Positions 30,506 through 40,992 of a stretch of DNA of 64,000 bases are shown one piece after another. Position 1 is the first letter of the stretch, and each line of letters begins with the position of its first letter. The position numbers and the translations under genes were made by a program. The stretch comes from Paracoccus cavernae (GTDB lineage: Bacteria; Pseudomonadota; Alphaproteobacteria; Rhodobacterales; Rhodobacteraceae). Below the pieces are notes generated by a model. That model was not told where the DNA came from. It did not search any database and saw nothing but the letters and a program-made list of their open reading frames with translations. The stretch is taken from assembly GCA_030410095.1 (NCBI GenBank), contig JAUFRC010000001.1, positions 2,058,501 through 2,122,500 of the forward strand, written 5' to 3'.

Positions 30506-33164
30506 TCAGAACTTCTCCAGCAGCCGCCCGAGATAGTCGCGCTCGTCCTCGCTGCGCTCGCGATCGCCCAGACGGCGGCGGATCTCGTCGAGCACGCCGC
30601 GCGCCTGTTGCTGCGGATCGAGCCCTTCGGGCAGAGCCCCGTCGCCGATGATATTGTTGCCCTGACCCGAGCGCTGGCGGCCCAGAGGATCGGTACCCGG
30701 CTGGCGCGAATAGGGCAGCGCAAGACCGCGCTGGCCCTGCGGATCGCCGTTCTGGCCTTCGGGGCCGTCCTGAGCCTGACCGCTTTGCTGGCCCTGTTGC
30801 TGTTGGCCCTGCTGACCCTGCTGCTCGGCCATCATATCGCCCAAAGCGCGCATGCCTTCGCGCATGGCTTGCACGGCCTCGGCCTGCCGCTCCATCGCGC
30901 CGACCGCATCGCCGTCGCGCAGGGCCTGCTCGGCCTCTTCCATCGCGCGACCGGCCTGATCGAGCTGGCGTCCGGCCTGATCGCCCTGTTCGGTGCCCTG
31001 CCCCGGCAACAGCCCGCGCTGGCGACCCAAAGCCTCGCGCAGACGGCGCTGGCGGTCGGCAAAGCTGCCCTCGCCGCCCGGCTGTCCTTGCTGGCCCGGC
31101 TGTCCTTGCTGGCCGGATTGACCCTGTTGGCCCTGCTGCGGCTGGCCCTGCTGGCCCTCGCTGCCCTGCTGTTCCCCGCCCTGCTGCTCGCCGTTCTGCT
31201 GCTGGCCGAAGGGGTCCTGCATGAACTGGTTCTGAAGATCGCGCATGATCTCGTCCGAAAGACGCTGCTGGTCGCGCAGGCTTTCCGCAAGACGGTTCAT
31301 CGGACGACGCCCCACCCCGTTCGCATCCTCGGATCCGAGATCTGGAGGTTTTCCATCATGCGGTTGAACTGTTCGAGCAACTCCTGCGCCTCGGACATGC
31401 GGCCTTCGTTCATCAGGCGCTGGATCTCGTCCATCATCTGCTGGATCTGGTCGCCGGTGACCTGCTGGCGGTTTTGCTGCGGCGAGCGGTCGAAGCGTTG
31501 CGAGGGATCCTGTCCTGCTGCGCGAGCATCTCGGTATAGGCGTCGGTGGCCGCGCGCAGCTCTTCCATCAGGCGCTGGACCTCGTCGGGGCTCGCGCCGT
31601 TGCGGATCGCCTCCGAGAGACGTTCCTGTGCCTGTTTCATCCGCGCCAGAGCATCCGATAGCCCGCCATCCTCCAGCGCGATCGCCGCATCCCACAGCAT
31701 CTGCGCCATTGCATCGCGCGCCTTGTCGTCGAGCGGCCCCGCCTCGAGGGTCGAAATCGCGCCGCGCAGACCCATGACAAGGGTCTCGTCCATCGCGCCC
31801 TCGGGCTGCCATGTCACCGCGCGCAGAACCTCGGCGCCGCGGATGCGGTTTTCGCGCGACCACATCAGGTCGCGCCGCATCTCGATCAGCGCGGCGGCAA
31901 GCGGGTCAAAGAAACGCCGCCCCGGCAGGATCGTATGCATCGGCTCGGATTGGCCCTCCTGATCGATCCCGTCGAGGACCTGCAACCGCACAACCACGGG
32001 CAGGTTCGCCCACGGGTGCCGCGAGAGATCGGCGACCAGCTGCCCGCGCAGATCCTTGCGCGTGCCGGTCGCAGGCAGGGGCAGATCAAGCGCGATCTCC
32101 TCGCGCTGCTCGGGATCGACCGCCAGACCGAAGCGGCGGTCAACCGCGCCGAGATCCAGCGAAATCAGTGCCTTGCCCGCCGCGATACCGTTGTCGTCGC
32201 TGGCGGTGAATTCCTGCACCAGACGCCCGTCCGCGCGCCGAGTCGGCTGTGCTCCGGCCGAGACAACCGGCAAGGCGTCGGGCTGGACGGTAACGGCAAA
32301 GCGCCGCCCCGAGACGGTGATCACCCCATCCTGTTCCGCAACGAAGGCGGGCGCCATCGGATCGGGTTTGTCCTGAGCGAGCGCGGGCCCGATATCTTGC
32401 GAAACGGCCGCATCATCGCCGTAAAGGCGGAAGCTGATCGTACTGCCTTTGGGCAGGACGAGGGTATCCTCCACAGGCAGGGCATTGAGATAGATCGTCG
32501 GGCGGCGGGTATAGGCGGGCGGCTGGGCCCAGCCTTCCCAACCGGGGCCGCTTTCGACGGTGGGGGCCTGTTGCGGTAAGGGCCGGAAAGTCGCGCCGAG
32601 CGCCGCAATTCCCTGACCGATCTGGCCCGAAGGCGCGAAGACCATGACCATGGCCAACGCCGTCAGCCCGACCAGACGCAGCCCGAAAGGATCGCGCCGT
32701 GCAAGCTGGGGATCGGGGGGAATGGGGCTGGCTTGCTCTGCGCCCGCGCGCATCCGCGCCTGATGGGCCTGCCACAGTTCGAGCGAGCCCGCATCCTCGC
32801 CGCCCAAGGCCTGACGGTCGCGCAGGGCCGAAAGCGGACGCCCCTCGAGGGTGGCATCGACGCGGGCGCGGGCGGCCTCGCGGCTCGGGCGGCGAAAGCG
32901 CCACAGACCCCAACCGGCGCTGGCAGCAAGCGCGAGCCCCGCGAACACGAGGCCCGCCAGCAAAGCATTGCGCGAAAGTCCTGAGGTCAGGCCGAAGGCC
33001 AAAGCGGCAAGCCCAAGCCCCACCACCACCAGCAGCGGCCAGAAGGCGCGGGCAAGCTCTTCCCAGATCATCCCCGCCCGCGTCAGCGTGATCGCCGTCG
33101 CGACACGGCGGCTGTCGGCTGCCGCCGCATTGCGGCTTTTCGCGTGATCCTCGGGAGCGTTCAT
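30506..33164 (-). CDS. TIGR02302/DUF4175-family membrane protein
   Basis: About 886 residues after repair. Two hydrophobic segments near the N-terminus (FWPLLVVVGLGLAALAFGL and ALLAGLVFAGLALAASAG), a third near residue 190, a large periplasmic part, and a C-terminal helical region with a Gln/Gly-rich repeat (QQGQ units, DNA about 31050–31260). This architecture is TIGR02302, found in alphaproteobacteria with no proven function. I chose the start at 33164 (MNAPEDHAKS). A base is missing near 31515, and one at 31332–31335 where GATTC reads as GATC. Confidence 0.85.
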
Positions 33165-33306
33165 GCCCGGCGCATTCCCCTTTACGTCTGCGGCGACTAT
33201 TCCACGGCCTCGGGCGGGGAACAAGCGCGGCTATCCGCGCCCGCCCCTGCCTTGCCGCGGCCCTGACCTTGGCCGGAGCTTTGGCCAGAGCACCGCAAAA
33301 CCGGCC

Positions 33307-34578
33307 TTATCCGGCCATCCACGCGGGAATGCTATCACGCGCAATGATTTCCTCGACCGAGGGACGGGCGCGGATGACGGCGAATTGATCGCCCGAAACC
33401 AGAACCTCGGGGACCAGAGGCCGCGTGTTGTATTCGGAAGCCATGACCGCGCCGTAAGCACCGGCCGAGCGGAAGGCGACCAGATCGCCCTCGGACAGGC
33501 GGTTCAACTCCATCCCCTTCTCGAAAGTGTCGCCGGTCTCGCAGACGGGGCCGACCACGTCGAAAGCCGACACTTCGGCGGCAACGGCAGGTTCGAGCAC
33601 CGGCACGATGTCGTGATGCGCGCCATACATCGCCGGACGCATCAGATCGTTCATCGCCGCGTCGAGGATCAGGAAATCGCGGCCCTCGCCTTCCTTGAGA
33701 TAGACGACCGAAGACAGCAGGATTCCCGCATTGCCCGAGATGTTGCGGCCCGGTTCGATCTCGATCTCGCAGCCGAGGTCACCAACCGTCTCGCGGATGA
33801 CTTGACCGTATTCGATCGGCAAAGGCGGCGCGTTGTTGTCGCGGCGGTAAGGAATGCCCAAGCCGCCGCCCATATCGAGGCGGATGATCTCGTGGCCGTC
33901 CGCGCGCAGATCACGGGTGAGCTGGGCCATTTTTGTATAGGCCTCGCGGAAGGGCTGCAGATCGGTGAGCTGGCTGCCGATATGCATGTCGACGCCGACG
34001 ACCTTGATCCCCGGAAGCGTCGCGGCATAGGCATAGACGGCGCGCGCCTTGGCGATCGGAATGCCGAATTTGTTCTCCGATTTGCCGGTCGCGATTTTCT
34101 CGTGGGTATGGGCATCGACATCGGGATTGACGCGCAGCGCGATCGGGGCGCTGAGGCCCATATCGGTCGCAACGCGCGACAGGCGGTCCAGCTCGGGCTC
34201 GGATCTGACGTTGAACTGGCGGATGCCGCCCGAAAGCGCCTGACGCATTTCCTCTTCGGTTTTGCCCACGCCCGAAAAAACGATGCGCTCGCCCGGAACG
34301 CCTGCGGCTTTCGCACGGGCATATTCGCCGCCCGAGACCACATCCATCCCCGCGCCGAGATCGGCCAGAACCTTCAGGACGGCGACGTTGGAATTCGACT
34401 TCACCGCAAAGCAGATCAGGTGATCCGTCCAGTCCAGCGCCTTCTGGAGCTGCTGGAAATGGCGCGTCAGCGTGGCGGTCGAATAGACATAGACCGGCGT
34501 TCCGACCGCTTCGGCGATCTTGGTGAGCGGCACGTCCTCGGCGCAAAGGACGCCGTCGATATAGTTGAAATGGTCCAT
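33307..34578 (-). CDS. lysA: diaminopimelate decarboxylase
   Basis: 423 residues, intact. PLP enzyme that decarboxylates meso-diaminopimelate to L-lysine. The PLP lysine is Lys60 (CFAVKSNSN); HIGSQLTDLQPF, GGGLGIPYR and EPGRNISGNAG are conserved; the catalytic Cys region is GPVCETGDTF. The start at 34578 shares one base with the stop of the upstream small gene (TGATG). It is the last gene of the argH–lipoprotein–DUF2834-like–lysA chain. Confidence 0.97.
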   Translation of the reverse strand: MDHFNYIDGVLCAEDVPLTKIAEAVGTPVYVYSTATLTRHFQQLQKALDWTDHLICFAVKSNSNVAVLKVLADLGAGMDVVSGGEYARAKAAGVPGERIVFSGVGKTEEEMRQALSGGIRQFNVRSEPELDRLSRVATDMGLSAPIALRVNPDVDAHTHEKIATGKSENKFGIPIAKARAVYAYAATLPGIKVVGVDMHIGSQLTDLQPFREAYTKMAQLTRDLRADGHEIIRLDMGGGLGIPYRRDNNAPPLPIEYGQVIRETVGDLGCEIEIEPGRNISGNAGILLSSVVYLKEGEGRDFLILDAAMNDLMRPAMYGAHHDIVPVLEPAVAAEVSAFDVVGPVCETGDTFEKGMELNRLSEGDLVAFRSAGAYGAVMASEYNTRPLVPEVLVSGDQFAVIRARPSVEEIIARDSIPAWMAG

Positions 34579-34853
34579 CAGGCGATCCTGCGAGAACGGA
34601 TGAAAAGATAGAGAGGCAGCGCGCAACCGATGCCGAGCCACAGGGCCGGCAAGGCGAACAGCGCCGCCCAGTTGCGCCGTATCGAGGTTTCGATCAGGCA
34701 CCACAAGGCCAGAGTGCCCATAGCCAGCCATTCGGTTGGCCGCACCGACACCGGCTGCGGTCCCGAAGCCCAAAGCCCCAGCACCGCACCGGCAATCGCA
34801 AGCCCGAGCCAGACCAGCCGGAGCGGCGTCAGATCAGAGCGAAGAGACGACAC
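34578..34853 (-). CDS. small membrane protein, DUF2834-like
   Basis: 91 residues, intact. Three hydrophobic segments: LRLVWLGLAIAGAVLGLWA, WLAMGTLALWCLI and LFALPALWLGIGCALPLYLFI. GIGCALPLYLF near the C-terminus recalls DUF2834. It is coupled at both ends: its first 20 bases overlap the lipoprotein gene and its stop shares a base with lysA. The role is unknown, perhaps envelope or transport related to lysine or arginine. Confidence 0.65.
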   Translation of the reverse strand: MSSLRSDLTPLRLVWLGLAIAGAVLGLWASGPQPVSVRPTEWLAMGTLALWCLIETSIRRNWAALFALPALWLGIGCALPLYLFIRSRRIA

Positions 34854-34979
34854 CGATCCGCGCCTCGCCGCTGACCGCTATGCCCGGAGGCGGCGTCTCG
34901 TGGGTCGAGGAGAGATCGGAGGCCCGTCGACGCCGCAAGCGGCCAGCGCCAGAAGCGCGATCAAGGGCAGAAGCTTCAT
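34834..34979 (-). CDS. small lipoprotein (LptM/YifL-like)
   Basis: 48 residues after adding one base near 34919. The signal and lipobox are [15 protein letters not shown] with Cys15; the mature peptide is [18 protein letters not shown] followed by a short charged tail. A lipoprotein of this size between argH and lysA is a recurrent arrangement; LptM (YifL), which assists LptD maturation, is encoded next to dapF/lysA-type genes elsewhere. The start overlaps the argH stop as ATGA. Family call is inference. Confidence 0.6.
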
Positions 34980-36376
34980 GCGAGGATGTCCTTCCAGCGG
35001 GCGATCTGTTTGCGCACCTGATCGGGGGCGGTGCCGCCATAGCTTTGACGCGAGGCAACCGAATTATGCACGCCCAGAACGGTAAAGATATCCTGCGTGA
35101 TGGCGGGGTTGACCGATTGCATCTCGTCGAGCGTCAGATCCGGCAGGTCGATCCCCTGCTTTTCGGCCATGGCGACCAAAGTGCCCGTGACATGGTGGGC
35201 GTCGCGGAACGGCAGCCCCGCCTCGCGCACCAGCCAATCGGCCAGATCGGTCGCGGTCGAGAAGCCCGAGCCCGCCGCCGCTTCCAGCTTGTCGCGGTTC
35301 GCGGTCAGATCGGTCAGCATCCCCGACATGGCGGCCAAGGCCAGCATCAGGTTGTCGGCGGCGTCAAAGACCTGCTCTTTGTCTTCCTGCATATCCTTGG
35401 AATAGGCCAAGGGCAGGCCCTTCATCACGACGAACAAAGCGACCGCCGCGCCAAGGATGCGGCCAATCTTGGCACGGATCAGCTCGGCCGCATCGGGGTT
35501 TTTCTTCTGCGGCATGATCGAAGAGCCGGTCGAGAAGCGGTCCGACAGCGTGACGAAACGGAATTGCGCCGAGGACCAGATCACCAGCTCTTCGGCCAGA
35601 CGCGACAGATGGACCGCGCAGATCGCAGCCGAGGACAGGAACTCCAGCGCGAAATCGCGATCCGAGACCGCATCAAGGCTATTGGCCATCGGACGGTCAA
35701 AGCCCAGCGCCTCGGCGGTGGCATGACGGTCGATCGGGAAACTTGTCCCTGCCAGAGCCGCCGCACCCAAGGGTGATTCGTTCATGCGCTTGCGGGCATC
35801 CTCGAAACGCGATTTGTCGCGGCCGAACATCTCGACATAGGCCATCATATGGTGGCCCCAGGTCACCGGCTGCGCGGTTTGCAGATGGGTAAAGCCCGGC
35901 ATCACCCAATCGGCGCCCTTTTCGGCCTGCGACAAAGCGGCGCGGATGAGCTGCTCGAGACCCGCGATCACGGCATCCGCCTGATCGCGCACCCACAGAC
36001 GAAAGTCCGTCGCGACCTGATCATTGCGCGAACGCGCCGTGTGCAGGCGGCCTGCGGGCTCTCCGATGATCTCTTTGAGGCGCGATTCCACGTTCATGTG
36101 GATGTCTTCCAACGCGGTTTTGAACGGGAAATCGCCGGCCTCGATCTCTGACAAGACCGTGAGCAGGCCTTCCCCGATCGCCTTCTCGTCGTTAGGGCTA
36201 ATGATGCCTTGTGCAGCCAGCATGGCGGCATGGGCCCGACTGCCGCGGATGTCCTGCGCGTAGAGCCGCTTGTCGAACCCGATCGAGGCGTTGATCGCCT
36301 CCATGATCGCGTCGGGACCTGCGGCGAAACGGCCGCCCCACATGGCGTTGGCGGAGTTGTCGGACTGCTCGGTCAT
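34976..36376 (-). CDS. argH: argininosuccinate lyase
   Basis: 466 residues, intact. Cleaves argininosuccinate to arginine and fumarate. The fumarase-superfamily signature is [22 protein letters not shown] and [14 protein letters not shown] carry catalytic residues. The N-terminus [14 protein letters not shown] is the usual ArgH start; I keep the longer start at 36376, with AAGGGTAGAAT upstream. Only 21 bases separate it from the divergent tlpA start. Confidence 0.97.
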   Translation of the reverse strand: MTEQSDNSANAMWGGRFAAGPDAIMEAINASIGFDKRLYAQDIRGSRAHAAMLAAQGIISPNDEKAIGEGLLTVLSEIEAGDFPFKTALEDIHMNVESRLKEIIGEPAGRLHTARSRNDQVATDFRLWVRDQADAVIAGLEQLIRAALSQAEKGADWVMPGFTHLQTAQPVTWGHHMMAYVEMFGRDKSRFEDARKRMNESPLGAAALAGTSFPIDRHATAEALGFDRPMANSLDAVSDRDFALEFLSSAAICAVHLSRLAEELVIWSSAQFRFVTLSDRFSTGSSIMPQKKNPDAAELIRAKIGRILGAAVALFVVMKGLPLAYSKDMQEDKEQVFDAADNLMLALAAMSGMLTDLTANRDKLEAAAGSGFSTATDLADWLVREAGLPFRDAHHVTGTLVAMAEKQGIDLPDLTLDEMQSVNPAITQDIFTVLGVHNSVASRQSYGGTAPDQVRKQIARWKDILA

Positions 36377-36397
36377 ATTCTACCCTTCGGAGGTCAC

Positions 36398-36942
36398 ATG
36401 CTTCGTTCTCTTCTGCTTTATACGGCGCTGGTTATCGGTGCAAATGCCGCAACGGCCGGAGAGATCGACTTCGATGCCGCCCATGCCAACGGTCTATCCA
36501 AACTGACCGCGACCGAGGCGACCCCTGTCACCGATGCGGTCTTTTACGATCCCGAAGGCGGCGAGCACCAGCTTCAGGATTATGCGGGAAAGGTCGTGAT
36601 GCTGAACTTCTGGGCGACATGGTGCGCGCCCTGCCGCGAGGAAATGCCCTCGCTCGACGCGGTTCAGGCGGAAATGGGCGGCGACGATTTCGTGGTCGTC
36701 GCCTTGGCCACCGGCCGCAACCCTTTGCCCGGCATCGAGAAATTCTTCGAAGAGACCGGCGTCTCCAATCTGCCGATCCTGCTTGATCCCAAGCAGCAGA
36801 TCGCCCGCCCGATGGGGGTCATGGGCATGCCCGTGACCGTGCTCATCGACCGCGAGGGCAACGAGCGCGCCCGTCTGATCGGCGGCGCCGACTGGTCGAG
36901 CGAGGCCGCCAAACAGGTCATCCGCGAGCTGCAAGCCCCTGA
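36398..36942 (+). CDS. TlpA-family periplasmic thioredoxin
   Basis: About 181 residues. A signal peptide (MLRSLLLYTALVIGANAATA) is followed by a thioredoxin fold with WATWCAPCRE (Cys76 and Cys79) and cis-Pro in MGMPVTVLID. Periplasmic disulfide reductases of this type serve cytochrome c maturation or general redox repair. As read, the frame runs on through tag antisense. Adding one C at 36936–36939 gives a stop at 36940–36942 and a normal C-terminus (VIRELQAP). The start is preceded by CGGAGGTCAC. Confidence 0.85.
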
Positions 36943-37495
36943 CCGGCGCGTGGCAATCGCAGGTCGTGAGGTGGTCGTTGACCAATCCGCAGGCCTGCAT
37001 GAAGGCATAGCAGATCACCGGTCCGCAGAATTTGAAGCCGTTTTTCTTGAGCGATTTCGACATGGCTTCGGATTCTGCGGTCTTGGCGGGCACCTCGCCG
37101 ATGGTCGCGAAACTGTTCTGGATCGGACTGCCGCCCACGAATCCCCACAAATAGGGCGAGAATCCCTCGCGTGATTCGATCTCGAGATAGGCGCGCGCAT
37201 TGCTGACCGCGCCCTCGATCTTGCCGCGATGGCGAATGATTCCGGGATTGCTTAACGCGGCCTCTACCTCGGCGGTGCCCCAGTTCGCGACCCGTTCGGG
37301 GTCGAAACCCTCGAAAACCTCGCGGAAATTATCGCGTTTGCGCAGGATGGTGATCCAGCTCAGACCCGCTTGAAATCCGTCGAGAATCAGCTTTTCCCAC
37401 AGGCTGCGGCTGTCGTATTCGGGCACGCCCCATTCGGTGTCGTGATAGTCGGTGTAGAGCGGGTCGGTCCCGCACCAGTCGCAGCGTTTCGTCAT
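36918..37495 (-). CDS. tag: DNA-3-methyladenine glycosylase I
   Basis: About 192 residues. Removes 3-methyladenine from DNA (base excision repair). CDWCG and YHDTEWGVPEYD at the N-terminus, SWITILRKRDNFREVFEGFD and VNDHLTTCDCH at the C-terminus contain the Cys4, His17, His and Cys zinc ligands of Tag. As read the frame continues past the expected end; one missing base near the end gives a stop at 36918–36920. The 3' end overlaps tlpA by about 25 bases, tail to tail, and is uncertain by a few codons. Confidence 0.9.
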
Positions 37496-37589
37496 ATCGG
37501 GTTAACCTCGAATCCAGATAGGCTCTGCGCATTTACGCCTTTTAAGGGAACATCCTCCAGTCTGCGTGAAGTTGGTAAGGAGTCCCGTC

Positions 37590-38417
37590 ATGTCGATTAA
37601 TCTCACGCCGCCGGGTGGGCGCAGTTCTCCGCTGGATTTCGCAATGGACCAGCAGGCGCGCAAAACGATGGAAATGGTCCAGCGCGCGGTCTTGCGGCGC
37701 GATGCCGTACTGGCTTTTCAGCCGGTGGTGCAGTCGGAACGTCCCAACCGCCCCGCTTTCTACGAAGGGCTGATCCGCGTGATGGATGAAACCGGCCGTT
37801 TCATCCCGCTCAAGGATTTCATGCCGCAGGCCGAAACCATCGAACTCGGACGCCAGATCGACTGCCTCTCGCTCGCGCTCGGCCTGAAAGCTCTGGCCGA
37901 GGAACCCGCGTTGCGCCTCTCGATCAACATGTCGGCGCGCTCGATCGGCTATCCGGAGTGGATCAAGACCCTGCGCGAAGGCGTGGCGCAGGATCCGCGA
38001 ATCTCCGAGCGGATGATTCTCGAAATCACCGAAAGCTCGGCGATGGACATGCCCAATGTCGTGAACCGTTTCATGACGGAGTTGCAGGACCACGGCGTCA
38101 GTTTCGCGCTGGACGATTTCGGTGCGGGCTATACCTCGTTCCGCTATCTGCGCGATTTCACCTTCGACATGATCAAGATCGACGGCCGCTTTATTCGCGA
38201 AATCTCCGAACATCCCGACAATCAGGTCCTGACGCGCGCGCTGCAAAGCATTGCCCATCACTTCGACATGTTCACCGTCGCGGAATCGGTCGAGACCGCA
38301 GAAGATGCCGCCTATCTCATTGATATGGGTATAGACTGCATGCAGGGCTTCTATTTCGGCGCTCCGACGATCGTGCCGCCCTGGCGCTCTCCGGAAGCCT
38401 CCGCCCGCCGCTCCTGA
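37590..38417 (+). CDS. EAL-domain cyclic-di-GMP phosphodiesterase
   Basis: 275 residues, intact. Hydrolyses c-di-GMP to pGpG. It is a stand-alone EAL domain: EGL at 59–61 (in place of EAL), Asn113, Glu145, Asp175–Asp176 (ALDDFGAGYTSF), Lys196, Glu232 and Gln252, so the metal and catalytic ligands are all present. No sensory, GGDEF or membrane segment is visible; the first 25 residues look unstructured. The start at 37590 follows AAGGAGTCCCGTC. Its role, motility or surface attachment, is inferred from the family. Confidence 0.9.
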   Translation: MSINLTPPGGRSSPLDFAMDQQARKTMEMVQRAVLRRDAVLAFQPVVQSERPNRPAFYEGLIRVMDETGRFIPLKDFMPQAETIELGRQIDCLSLALGLKALAEEPALRLSINMSARSIGYPEWIKTLREGVAQDPRISERMILEITESSAMDMPNVVNRFMTELQDHGVSFALDDFGAGYTSFRYLRDFTFDMIKIDGRFIREISEHPDNQVLTRALQSIAHHFDMFTVAESVETAEDAAYLIDMGIDCMQGFYFGAPTIVPPWRSPEASARRS

Positions 38418-38648
38418 GTGGCCCGAAGCCGGTAGATCTCGAGCGCTCACGCACGGCTTCACGTGAAATCCTGTGCGCTGTGCAGCCGCCCCATAGGGCC
38501 GCGCTCTGCCCTTCGGCACGATCAAGCAGGGACAATTTCGGCAAATCAGCCTTTGGTGCGAGCCGTGATCTTGACGTTGCGCCATCAATAAGGGTCACTT
38601 GCTTTCAATGGCCGGACAATCGGCCTTCAAGAAACAGGAGATCCATCC

Positions 38649-39820
38649 ATGACCAAGGCCGTCATCGTCTCTGCTGCGCGCACGCCAGTAGGAAGCTTCA
38701 TGGGCGCTTTTGCACATGTCCCCGCTCATGATCTTGGCGCTGCCGTCCTGCGTGCCGTCGTCGAACGCGCCGGCATCGATCCCGCCGAAGTCAGCGAGAC
38801 GATCCTCGGTCAGGTGCTGACCGCAGGCCATGGCCAGAACCCTGCCCGTCAGGCCCATATCAACGCCGGCTTCCCCAAGGAATCGGCGGCATGGCTGATC
38901 AACCAGGTCTGCGGCTCGGGCCTGCGCAGCGTTGCGCTCGCGGCCCAGCAGGTGCTGCTTGGTGATGCCACGATCGTCGCGGCGGGCGGTCAGGAATCGA
39001 TGTCGCTCGCGCATCACTCGGCCTATCTGCGCGCCGGCCAGAAGATGGGCGACATGAAGATGACCGATACGATGATCTTCGACGGGCTGTGGGACGCGTT
39101 CCACAATTACCACATGGGCCAGACGGCGGAAAACGTCGCCAAACAGTGGAATATCTCGCGCGAAGAGCAGGACCGCTTTGCCGTCGCCTCGCAAAACAAA
39201 GCCGAAGCCGCACAGAAAGCCGGCAGCTTCGTGGACGAGATCGCCCCCTATATCGTCAAATCCAAGAAGGCCGAGGTCGAGATCAACGCCGACGAATATA
39301 TCCGCCACGGCGCGACCTACGAGGCCATGGAAAAGCTGCGTCCGGCCTTCGTCAAGGACGGCTCGGTCACGGCGGGCAATGCCTCCGGTCTCAACGACGG
39401 CGCGGCCGCGGTGCTCGTGATGACCGAAGACGAGGCCGCGCGCCGCAATCTGACGCCGCTGGCCCGCATCGCCTCCTTCGCTACGGTGGGCGTCGATCCC
39501 TCGATCATGGGCACCGGCCGATTCCCGCCAGCCGCAAGGCGCTGGCCAAAGCGGGCTGGTCGGTCGGCGATCTCGATCTGGTCGAGGCGAACGAGGCTTT
39601 TGCCGCACAGGCCTGCGCGGTCAACAACGACATGGGCTGGGATCCGTCGATCGTGAACGTCAACGGCGGCGCCATCGCCATCGGCCACCCGATCGGTGCG
39701 TCGGGTGCGCGTATCCTGAACACGCTTTTCTGAAATGAAGCGCCGCGAAGCAAAAAAGGGCTCGCCACGCTCTGCATCGGCGGCGGCATGGGCGTCGCCA
39801 TGTGCCTCGAGCGCCCTTAA
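38649..39820 (+). CDS. phaA: acetyl-CoA acetyltransferase (beta-ketothiolase)
   Basis: 391 residues after repair. Condenses two acetyl-CoA to acetoacetyl-CoA, the first step of poly-3-hydroxybutyrate synthesis. Catalytic residues are the Cys in [11 protein letters not shown], His in [11 protein letters not shown] and Cys in [12 protein letters not shown]. Four bases are missing: one near 39522 (GTGPIPASRK expected), two near 39729 and a C near 39762. phaB starts 91 bases downstream, with a hairpin between. The start is preceded by AGGAGATCCATCC. Confidence 0.93.
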
Positions 39821-39831
39821 GTTTGAATAAT

Positions 39832-39858
39832 CCCGTGCGCAACTATGTTGCGCGCGGG
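39832..39858 (+). repeat. 12-bp hairpin between phaA and phaB
   Basis: CCCGTGCGCAAC, TAT, GTTGCGCGCGGG: 11 pairs plus one G·T. No T run follows. It could moderate read-through or stabilise one of the two messages. Confidence 0.6.
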
Positions 39859-39911
39859 AGGCCTGTTTGATAATTGAATTACTGAGCTGATCTTTCTAGG
39901 AGGGGGAAATA

Positions 39912-40635
39912 ATGAGCAAAGTCGCAATCGTTACGGGGATCTCGCGGAATCGGTGCTGCCATTTCGAAGGCATTGCATGCTGCGGGATATACGGTAGCGG
40001 CCAATTACGCGGGCAATGACGATGCCGCACGCGCGTTCACCGCGGAAACCGGCATCAAGACCTATAAATGGTCGGTCGCCGATTACGACGCCTGTGTTGC
40101 GGGCATCAAACAGGTCGAGGAAGAGCTGGGGCCGGTCGCCGTTCTGGTCAACAATGCCGGTATCACGCGCGACACGATGTTCCACAAAATGAGCGTCCAG
40201 CAGTGGAAAGAGGTCATCGACACCAACCTGAGCGGGCTGTTCAACATGACCCAGCCGGTCTGGACGGGGATGCGCGACCGCAAATTCGGCCGCATCATCA
40301 ATATCAGCTCGATCAACGGCCAGAAGGGTCAGGCCGGTCAGGTCAACTATTCGGCCGCCAAAGCGGGCGATATCGGCTTTACCCGCGCTCTGGCGCAGGA
40401 AGGTGCGCGTGCGGGCATCACCGTGAACGCGATCGCGCCGGGCTATATCGGCACCGAAATGGTCCGCGCGATTGATGAAAAAGTGCTCAACGAGCGCATC
40501 ATCCCGCAGATCCCCGTCGGGCGCCTCGGCGAACCCGAAGAAATCGCGCGCGCCGTGGTCTTCCTCGCCGCCGATGATGCCGGCTTCATCACCGGATCGA
40601 CCATTTCGGCCAACGGCGGGCAGTTCTTCGCATAA
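39912..40635 (+). CDS. phaB: acetoacetyl-CoA reductase
   Basis: 241 residues after repair. NADPH-dependent reduction of acetoacetyl-CoA to (R)-3-hydroxybutyryl-CoA. It is a short-chain dehydrogenase: TGGSRGIGAAIS at the N-terminus appears only after adding two bases to the G run at 39935–39938, NNAGITRD, and the catalytic triad Ser (INISSINGQ), Tyr and Lys (NYSAAKAG). GQKGQAGQVNYS and the C-terminal GGQFFA are typical of PhaB. The ribosome site is AGGAGGGGG. Confidence 0.95.
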
Positions 40636-40673
40636 GGCACCGTGCCCCGGGCACAAAAGCCCGACAGAAACAA

Positions 40674-40703
40674 GAATGGCCCGCAGCAATCTGCGGGCCA
40701 TTC
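40674..40703. terminator. perfect 13-bp inverted repeat, bidirectional terminator
   Basis: GAATGGCCCGCAG, CAAT, and its exact complement. It lies between phaB and the convergent DUF465 gene. The T runs are short. Confidence 0.7.
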
Positions 40704-40758
40704 ACATTCGGGCTCTTCACATCTTGCGTTTGAAATCTGGTGCAAATGTCGCCGGTAA

Positions 40759-40923
40759 TCAGTGCGACAGACGGGTGATTTCCTCCTTCAGCCGCATCTT
40801 TTCCTTCTTCATTTGCGAAATGTTCAGGTTATCAGTGCTGGGAGAGCGTTCCGCGGCCTCAACGGCCAGCGCCAGCGATTGATGTTTACGGCGAAGTTCC
40901 TCCACATGGGAAGCAACCGACAT
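40759..40923 (-). CDS. DUF465 (YdcH-like) small protein
   Basis: 54 residues, intact, too short for a general gene search. MSVASHVEELRRKHQSLALA, then ISQMKKEKMRLKEEITRL: an amphipathic two-helix hairpin typical of DUF465. GGAGGAC precedes the start. The family is widespread in proteobacteria with no settled role. Confidence 0.85.
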   Translation of the reverse strand: MSVASHVEELRRKHQSLALAVEAAERSPSTDNLNISQMKKEKMRLKEEITRLSH

Positions 40924-40992
40924 GTCGTCCTCCTTCATAAAACCAGTCGAACCTCATCAGTTCACCATAGTTTCATGATTCTGTCACCGGAT

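Noticed and set aside
31050..31260. DNA tandem repeat or CRISPR-like array
   Set aside because: Repetition is at protein level (Gln/Gly tract of the TIGR02302 protein), units are irregular and lack spacers.
39930..39945. Programmed frameshift at the G run of phaB
   Set aside because: Two bases are missing from a six-G run in the NADPH motif. No slippery site or stimulator is present and the same kind of loss occurs in dozens of unrelated genes.
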